A DNA stretch of 5,450 nucleotides, from assembly GCA_026713285.1 (NCBI GenBank), contig JAPOOT010000509.1, positions 1 to 5,450 of the forward strand. The letters are read 5' to 3'. Both the position numbers and the translations under genes were made by a program. The notes under the pieces were generated by a model. That model was not told where the DNA came from, ran no database searches, and saw only the letters and a program-made list of their open reading frames with translations. This document shows, piece after piece, positions 1 to 3,982 of this stretch. This DNA comes from Gemmatimonadota bacterium (GTDB taxonomy: Bacteria > JAAXHH01). Numbering within the stretch: position 1 is the first letter of the stretch; the number at the start of each line of letters is the position of its first letter.

Positions 1-46
1 ACTGATCGCCAAGGTCAGTTCTGATAACGAAAAGCTCATTGAACTG

Positions 47-1306
47 ATGCGAACAGTCTCTTCGAGTATAAATGGCAAATACGTACATTGGGGCAACCTG
101 CTGTATCGAACCCGCCGAATGGGCTGGATCATGAGGAATGGTGGTTGGGACTCAAGATGGCCCGGGTCGCCTCTGCGAATCAAGTCCCGCTTCTGGTCGA
201 CGAGAACGGATCGCCGTTCAGCTACAATCTGGTCGATCCCATTCCCGAATGGCTTCACAAAATCGATCTCGGGGTGGGAGGTCGCATAGAAATGCCATCC
301 GAGATAACGAATCCGGAGACCAGAGATCGATACTGCATTGAATCGCTCATCGAAGAGGCGATCACGTCCGGTCAGCTCGAAGGCGCGTCGACAACGCGAC
401 GGGTTGCGAAATAAATGTTCCGCAGTGGACGGCGTCCGCGTGGAAGAAGCGAAACCATGATCGTCAACAACTACTTCACGATGAAGATGATCGCCGAATT
501 GAAGACGAAGAAGATGGCCCCGTAACTCTTGCTGCAAATTCACGAACGCGTAACGCGCGACACGCTCGATGAACCGACAGCGGCGGGTAGATTCCGCAAT
601 CCATCCGATGACATTTACGTAGGCGATCAAGAGGGACAGGTGTTCCATCGTCCTCCCCACGCCGATACGCTGAAGGACAGAATGGATGCAATGTGCGCGT
701 TTTTCAACGGCGCGTCTGAAACCCCATTCATTCATCCTGTACTACGGTCCATCATCCTGCATTTCTTGTTGGGATACGACCACCCCTTCGTGGATGGAAA
801 CGGTCGCTGTGCCCGGGCGCTGTTCTACTGGTCCATGCTTCACCAGGGGTATTGGCTTTGCGAGTATATCTCGATCTCCCAGATATTGTTGAAAGCGCCC
901 TCCAGGTACGGCCGGTCATTCCTGTATACCGAAACGGACGGCAACGATCTTACCTATTTCCTGCTTTACCATCTGAATGTCATTCGCAGATCAATCGACG
1001 AATTGCACAGCTTCATCCGCCGGAGAACCACACGAATGAAGGAGTTGGAATCGCAGATCACGAACCTGGACACCTTCAACCATCGCCAAAAAGACCTGCT
1101 CAGCCACGCCGTGAGGCACCCAGGGCACCGATATACGATTAACGCGCATAAGTTCTAACACGGCGTAGTCTACCAGACGGCACGCACCGACCTGTTGGAC
1201 TTGCGGGACCGTAGGTTATTGAAGGTAAGAAAGTTATAAAAAATGGATCTTCACCGCACCGGAGAATGCGGAAGCGAGGCTCGCGGGGGAACCGGGTAAG
1301 CCTTAA
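47..1306 (+). pseudogene. Fic-family protein (AMP-transferase type), multiply disrupted pseudogene
   Basis: Fic enzymes usually AMPylate target proteins. The remnant starts in frame 2 at ATG 47 (MRTVSSSINGKYVHWGNL) and moves to frame 1 near 111-113, where one C seems lost from a C run (YRT then PPNGLDHEEWW). Frame 1 carries the N-terminal inhibitory motif SGQLEG (367-384, pattern S-x-x-x-E-G of class II Fic proteins), the core motif HPFVDGNGR (781-807) and the start of a C-terminal winged helix (VVYQTARTDLLDL). TAA stops interrupt it at 412-414, 523-525 and 1156-1158. A second shift near 1234-1243 (with TAA at 1237-1239) returns it to frame 2, which ends KWIFTAPENAEARLAGEPG and stops at 1304-1306. 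The core residues His, Asp, Asn and Arg survive, so decay may be recent. No clear ribosome-binding site precedes ATG 47 and frame 2 is open to the left edge, so the original start could lie outside. Family assignment is sure; the exact start is not. Confidence 0.92.
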
Positions 1307-1414
1307 TGTGAATGGTGGGCTCGGAGACCAGCATACTCATCGTCTACCAAACGACGAACGAGTACGGATGGCTGTGGATTCCTGTTCCGGCAAACTTACA
1401 ATACGTCGTTTAAG
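1307..1414. other. Short intergenic gap between convergent genes
   Basis: This 108-base gap separates the end of the Fic remnant from the end of the minus-strand HEPN gene. It holds a spaced 8-bp inverted repeat, AAACGACG at 1349-1356 and CGTCGTTT at 1404-1411, with a 47-base loop. It also holds a 33-codon open frame on the plus strand (1312-1413, starting MVGSETSILIVYQTTNEYG) that has no ribosome-binding site and no family I recognise. I see no T-tailed hairpin that would be a convincing bidirectional terminator. Confidence 0.4.
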
Positions 1415-2797
1415 CTACTCGTTGCCACACCCCAGTATCAACTCATCCCAGTCAGGCTGTTGTTGCAACTCAAGGGCCATTAGAATCCCCCGACGGCATA
1501 TGTCTCTCGCCTGATCAAGCCATACGTGGTCGTCTTTGGCCTCATTGAGTTCTCCGCCATGGACAATCCCCGAGGCGGCGGCGTAGAACTTCGTCAATAC
1601 CTTTTTGATCTTCTTGCGTTCAGCCGGGCTGCGCCCTATGTGCCACGCTCCTCTGACCGCAAGCCGAAACCGCAGTTCTCCCTGGTTATCATCAATGTAA
1701 AGCGCTTCCAGAGCGATGCGAAGATCGATGAAATAGTCCGTCAGTTCCAGGTCGGGACGCATGGATCTGAACCACCGGTCGACGGCCACCCTCAATCTAC
1801 GGCAGGTTCTCTTGCGAGCGTCAAGTGCGAAGTGTATTTCCCAAGCCTTGTGTAGATCCACCAGGGACAGTTTCGCTACGGATACGGGTACTATCCCTTT
1901 CCTCGGCGGTTTCGCGTAAATGGAAGGATCATCTAACCAGCCTGCGAATTGTCTGTTATCGAACACCTTTTCCATTCGCGCAATGCTGTTGCCGGATACT
2001 TTAAAAGGAACAGTGCGCTCTTCGTCATAGTCACACCAATTGAGCTTTGAGTGCACATATCTGTTGCATATGAGTGATAGTGCTTCGTAGAGTGAATACA
2101 ATGAAGCGTCTCCGGGAAGGAATCGGGTGCTTGGACCTTCGGCCGTTGTTCGACTGTCCCGTACGCTGAAGAGGGCCGGACGCACTTCCGAATCGATATA
2201 TAACACGGCCTTACCCAGGTAGTCCACACCCGACCTCGGTAGGTCTCTGGGTAAAGTAACCGGCAGGGCGTCCAGGGACCTCGGCAGAGGAATCACACGG
2301 ACTCCGTTCTCCAGATCCAGCGGCCCTTCGACCGTGACGCCGATAAGTAAAGCAGCGGTGCGATACCGAAAGGGATCCCCCTCTTTCGACTTGATAAGCA
2401 ATTCAACCGCATAGGCGGAGCCCAGAACGGCCGCATGCCATATCAATCCCTGCGCGAAGTCAGGTAGAGTGGACTCCTGCTCGTATCCCACCACACCACC
2501 ATTGCCAATCGTCACAAAACCGGTTAACGGACATAACAGAGGAAAGGCGTGTCCGAGGCGGTCATTTCCGGCGTCAATAAAATCGGCCAGGACTTCGCGG
2601 AGCTCTCCGACCAATTCTTCTACCAAATGTCTGGGAGTCGAGAGGGGTGAAGCCATTGGAATAAACCGTTGGTTTTTGCTCCAGTTAGTACTTCCGAGCG
2701 TGTCACGCAGTTGTTCCGATGACAAACTGTTCACCGGAGTTGCACCGCACGTCGTCCGCTCCAGGATTTCTTCCATCAGGACTGTCAGATCTTTCAT
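1415..2797 (-). CDS. HEPN-domain (ApeA-like) protein lacking the catalytic Arg
   Basis: This is an intact 460-residue protein ending in TAG. The start is ATG 2797, with GGAG at 2808-2805 spaced 7 bases upstream. No signal peptide or membrane segment is evident, so it is probably cytoplasmic. The N-terminal ~300 residues match no domain I can name. The C-terminal part, about residues 340-440, resembles the HEPN domain of ApeA-type and related proteins: a helical stretch with DYFIDLRIALEALY, then QGELRFRLAVRGAW, then a motif ending IVHGG (residues 411-415). HEPN RNases cleave RNA with an R-x4-6-H motif. Here His413 is present, but the position five residues before it is Ala408 (ASGIVH, where many relatives have RSxIVH), and no other Arg lies at suitable spacing. 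It may therefore bind RNA or a partner without cutting, or serve as a regulatory subunit. It diverges from the toxin-antitoxin operon across 82 bases and converges on the Fic remnant. The gene is certain, the HEPN assignment is good, and the biological role is unknown. Confidence 0.85.
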   Translation of the reverse strand: MKDLTVLMEEILERTTCGATPVNSLSSEQLRDTLGSTNWSKNQRFIPMASPLSTPRHLVEELVGELREVLADFIDAGNDRLGHAFPLLCPLTGFVTIGNGGVVGYEQESTLPDFAQGLIWHAAVLGSAYAVELLIKSKEGDPFRYRTAALLIGVTVEGPLDLENGVRVIPLPRSLDALPVTLPRDLPRSGVDYLGKAVLYIDSEVRPALFSVRDSRTTAEGPSTRFLPGDASLYSLYEALSLICNRYVHSKLNWCDYDEERTVPFKVSGNSIARMEKVFDNRQFAGWLDDPSIYAKPPRKGIVPVSVAKLSLVDLHKAWEIHFALDARKRTCRRLRVAVDRWFRSMRPDLELTDYFIDLRIALEALYIDDNQGELRFRLAVRGAWHIGRSPAERKKIKKVLTKFYAAASGIVHGGELNEAKDDHVWLDQARDICRRGILMALELQQQPDWDELILGCGNE

Positions 2798-2804
2798 TGT
2801 CGAT

Positions 2805-2808
2805 CTCC
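2805..2808 (-). promoter_or_regulatory. Shine-Dalgarno site of the HEPN gene
   Basis: GGAG on the minus strand lies 7 bases upstream of ATG 2797. This good match at standard spacing fixes the start of the HEPN gene. No clear -10/-35 pair for this gene was found in the gap. Confidence 0.7.
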
Positions 2809-2844
2809 GTATCTATGCGAAAAAACCATGTCGACACTATGATG

Positions 2845-2873
2845 TTGACAATATGCACACATTATGTGATAAT
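2845..2873 (+). promoter_or_regulatory. Strong sigma70-type promoter of the toxin-antitoxin operon
   Basis: A perfect -35 TTGACA (2845-2850) is followed after exactly 17 bases by GATAAT (2868-2873), five of six matches to the -10 consensus. An extended -10 TG sits at 2865-2866. Transcription would be expected to start about 7 bases past the -10, at 2879-2881. That is the toxin ATG (2880-2882) itself, implying a leaderless transcript. Confidence 0.78.
2858..2868. promoter_or_regulatory. Candidate operator palindrome (CACAT-T-ATGTG)
   Basis: This perfect 5-bp inverted repeat around one central base lies in the promoter spacer and touches the first base of the -10. A looser CAAT (2849-2852) / ATTG (2872-2875) pair brackets it, with its centre one base off. 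Ribbon-helix-helix antitoxins typically bind such short palindromes to repress their own operon. The site is seen in the sequence; the binding is inferred. Confidence 0.45.
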
Positions 2874-2879
2874 TGACGT

Positions 2880-3161
2880 ATGGACATCGGCTTCGACTGG
2901 AGCACCGAAAAGAACCGGCAGCTCATCAAGCAACGTGGAATCTCGTTCGAGCGCGTTGTCGTTGCCATAGAGCAAGGCCTGGTGGACGTGCTTGAACATC
3001 CGAACCAGAATGACTACCCGGGACAGATGATCTACGCCGTGGAAATCGACAAGTACATCCACCTCGTGCCTTTCGTGACGCAGACCGACGGCACGCGCTT
3101 TCTGAAGACGATCATTCCCAGCCGGAAGGCCACGAGAGATTACAGGAGGAGGACATTGTGA
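2880..3161 (+). CDS. brnT: BrnT/DUF497-type (COG2929-like) toxin of a type II TA pair
   Basis: This 93-residue protein matches the BrnT/COG2929 family of small RelE-fold toxins, members of which act as ribonucleases that stop translation. Family hallmarks run its whole length: an N-terminal FDWSTEKNRQLIKQRGISFE segment (residues 5-24), a central strand region (IYAVEIDKYIHLVPFV) and a C-terminal FLKTIIPSRKATRDYRR (about 75-90). The IPSRKATR stretch is the most conserved part. Length is typical and nothing is missing. Its TGA stop overlaps the GTG start of the antitoxin by 4 bases (GTGA, 3158-3161), so translation of the two is probably coupled. No Shine-Dalgarno sequence precedes ATG 2880, and the strong promoter upstream would start the RNA at this ATG. 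The family call is from recognition of the sequence pattern. The toxic activity and its RNA target are inferred from family knowledge. Confidence 0.83.
   Translation: MDIGFDWSTEKNRQLIKQRGISFERVVVAIEQGLVDVLEHPNQNDYPGQMIYAVEIDKYIHLVPFVTQTDGTRFLKTIIPSRKATRDYRRRTL
3147..3152 (+). promoter_or_regulatory. Perfect Shine-Dalgarno AGGAGG of the antitoxin gene
   Basis: AGGAGG lies 5 bases before GTG 3158, inside the last toxin codons; a second overlapping AGGAGG is at 3144-3149. It supports the GTG start and suggests the antitoxin is translated far more strongly than the toxin, which has no such site. Confidence 0.8.
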
Positions 3162-3433
3162 GTAAGGAATTGAGCGCTGAAGAACGCGACGTGCTCGAAC
3201 GATTCGAGCGGGACGAGTTACGCTCCGCCGCTGACGCCGAACGCGAGGCCGAGTTGGCCAGGCAGGCGGCTCGCAATACGTTCAACAAGACGCGGCGAGT
3301 GAATCTCCGGGTGACCGAGCGCGACTTCAATCTCGCGCATGCGCGGGCCAGGGAAGAGGGGATACCCTATCAGACGCTGCTGTCCAGCATCATCCACAAG
3401 TACCTGTCCGGCCGCCTTACAGAGAAGAAATAG
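3158..3433 (+). CDS. Ribbon-helix-helix (CopG/BrnA-like, COG5304-type) antitoxin
   Basis: This 91-residue protein starts at GTG and ends in TAG. The N-terminal ~40 residues are highly charged and probably helical (ELSAEERDVLERFERDELR, then an Ala/Arg/Glu-rich segment), the kind of region that often wraps the toxin. From about residue 47 comes a compact ribbon-helix-helix domain: strand VNLRVTE (48-54), first helix RDFNLAHARAREEG, turn IPYQ, and second helix TLLSSIIHKYLSGRL. In this family the strands of a dimer insert into the DNA major groove, so the protein is expected to bind the operon promoter and to neutralise the upstream toxin. The order toxin then antitoxin, with overlapping genes, is the usual BrnT-type arrangement. 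Confidence in a DNA-binding antitoxin is high; whether it should be called BrnA proper or a separate COG5304 group is less certain. Confidence 0.85.
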   Translation: MSKELSAEERDVLERFERDELRSAADAEREAELARQAARNTFNKTRRVNLRVTERDFNLAHARAREEGIPYQTLLSSIIHKYLSGRLTEKK

Positions 3434-3452
3434 GGTGACCAGGCTGCGCCTG

Positions 3453-3506
3453 CCTCAGCAGGGGCTGCGTCCCGCCTCAGCAGGGGCTGCGTCCCGCCTC
3501 AGCAGG
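3453..3506. repeat. 22-bp tandem repeat, about 2.5 copies
   Basis: Two identical 22-bp units (3453-3474 and 3475-3496), beginning CCTCAGCAGGGGCTGC and ending GTCCCG, are followed by the first 10 bases of a third (3497-3506). The array begins 20 bases after the antitoxin stop codon. The first unit overlaps a hairpin CCTGC-CTCA-GCAGG (3449-3462). GGGGCT in either unit can pair with AGCCCC at 3507-3512, so the RNA end of the TA transcript would be structured. Confidence 0.85.
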
Positions 3507-3734
3507 AGCCCCGGAGTTGGTTCAGACCGGTTTGTAGCCGTGCTGTTTGTCGTCTCTGCCCATTCGGTACGCTTCCACATCTTGGTGACCTGACATACCT
3601 GCACTTGGCCGCGCCCATCTCCGTCTGGTCATCCCCGTTGGTACCGTGTCACCCTCGACCAGCCTAAACACTGATTCCCGTCGCGTACGAACTTGTGTCC
3701 GGCCGTTCTTTTTCGGCGATCTATATTTTACTCG

Positions 3735-3765
3735 TTATTACTAATTTAGTATTTTTTAGTAGTAA
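3735..3765. repeat. AT-rich inverted repeat
   Basis: TTATTACTAA (3735-3744) faces TTAGTAGTAA (3756-3765), 10-bp arms with one mismatch that could be a G-U pair in RNA. The 11-base loop ends in a T run. The inner ACTAA-T-TTAGT (3740-3750) is itself a perfect palindrome. The stem has too little G+C to be a good terminator; it may be a protein-binding site or a DNA-bending element. Confidence 0.5.
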
Positions 3766-3867
3766 ATCAGTTGTTTGATACACAATTACAAAAACTCAGG
3801 TGGTTAATATCGAACCGGAACACTCAAAACATGACGGCAGCTACTCAAACAGGAATCTTATCTACGG

Positions 3868-3895
3868 TTGCGATACTGCCTGTGAATGCTATATT
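3868..3895 (+). promoter_or_regulatory. Candidate extended -10 promoter of the nucleotidase-like gene
   Basis: TTGCGA (3868-3873, four of six to the -35 consensus) lies 16 bases before TATATT (3890-3895, five of six to the -10 consensus). A TG at 3887-3888 gives an extended -10. The predicted start near 3902 leaves an untranslated leader of about 80 bases before ATG 3983. Confidence 0.5.
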
Positions 3896-3911
3896 GCCTC
3901 GTCGCCAAAGT

Positions 3912-3946
3912 AAATGCACCTGAATTATACGCATTTGAACAAATGC
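3912..3946 (+). promoter_or_regulatory. Leader with alternative AAATGC/GCATTT hairpins
   Basis: The direct repeat AAATGCAC occurs at 3912-3919 and 3941-3948, and GCATTT (3931-3936) lies between. GCATTT can pair with the downstream AAATGC (6-bp stem, 4-base loop GAAC) or with the upstream AAATGC (13-base loop), but not both. The element lies in the predicted leader, about 35-70 bases before the start codon. The pairing is seen; any regulatory role is inferred. Confidence 0.35.
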
Positions 3947-3982
3947 ACTCATCGAACAGGACACGTCAGGATAAAATCACGG

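Larger units (their letters stand above)
3434..3982. other. Non-coding interval between the TA operon and the nucleotidase-like gene
   Basis: No convincing gene is found on either strand of these 549 bases. In order, the interval contains a GC-rich 22-bp tandem repeat (3453-3506), whose copies can pair with AGCCCC at 3507-3512, and a stretch without recognisable content (about 3515-3700). A small hairpin follows, GCCG (3702-3705) with CGGC (3714-3717). Then come a sharply AT-rich segment (about 3720-3800) with an inverted repeat, a candidate promoter (3868-3895) and a structured leader for the downstream gene. None of the hairpins has the T-run of a canonical intrinsic terminator on the plus strand. 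Confidence 0.6.

Noticed and set aside
105..120. Programmed frameshift in the Fic gene
   Set aside because: No slippery heptamer or stimulatory structure is visible, and downstream stops would block the product anyway.
412..1158. Reassigned genetic code in which TAA is read as Glu
   Set aside because: Two stops fit lost Glu codons, but the same gene also has two frameshifts, and none of the intact genes in the window contains an in-frame TAA. Pseudogene decay is simpler.
529..1158. A short separate Fic protein starting downstream of the second stop
   Set aside because: No ribosome-binding site is evident. The piece lacks the inhibitory segment and ends in mid winged helix, and the sequence continues recognisably on both sides. 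It is a fragment of the pseudogene.
1526..1855. Plus-strand open frame of 109 codons inside the HEPN gene, with similar ones at 2469-2876 and 1933-2229
   Set aside because: These are shadow frames within or overlapping the intact HEPN gene, without ribosome-binding sites or recognisable motifs.
3453..3506. CRISPR-like array
   Set aside because: The units are directly adjacent with no spacers, so this is a simple tandem repeat.
3339..3593. Plus-strand open frame across the end of the antitoxin and the tandem repeat
   Set aside because: It overlaps the antitoxin in another frame, and its Arg/Pro/Ser-rich content comes from the repeat.
3702..3717. GCCG/CGGC hairpin as an intrinsic terminator
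   Set aside because: The stem is only 4 bp, and the T run lies in the loop rather than after the stem.
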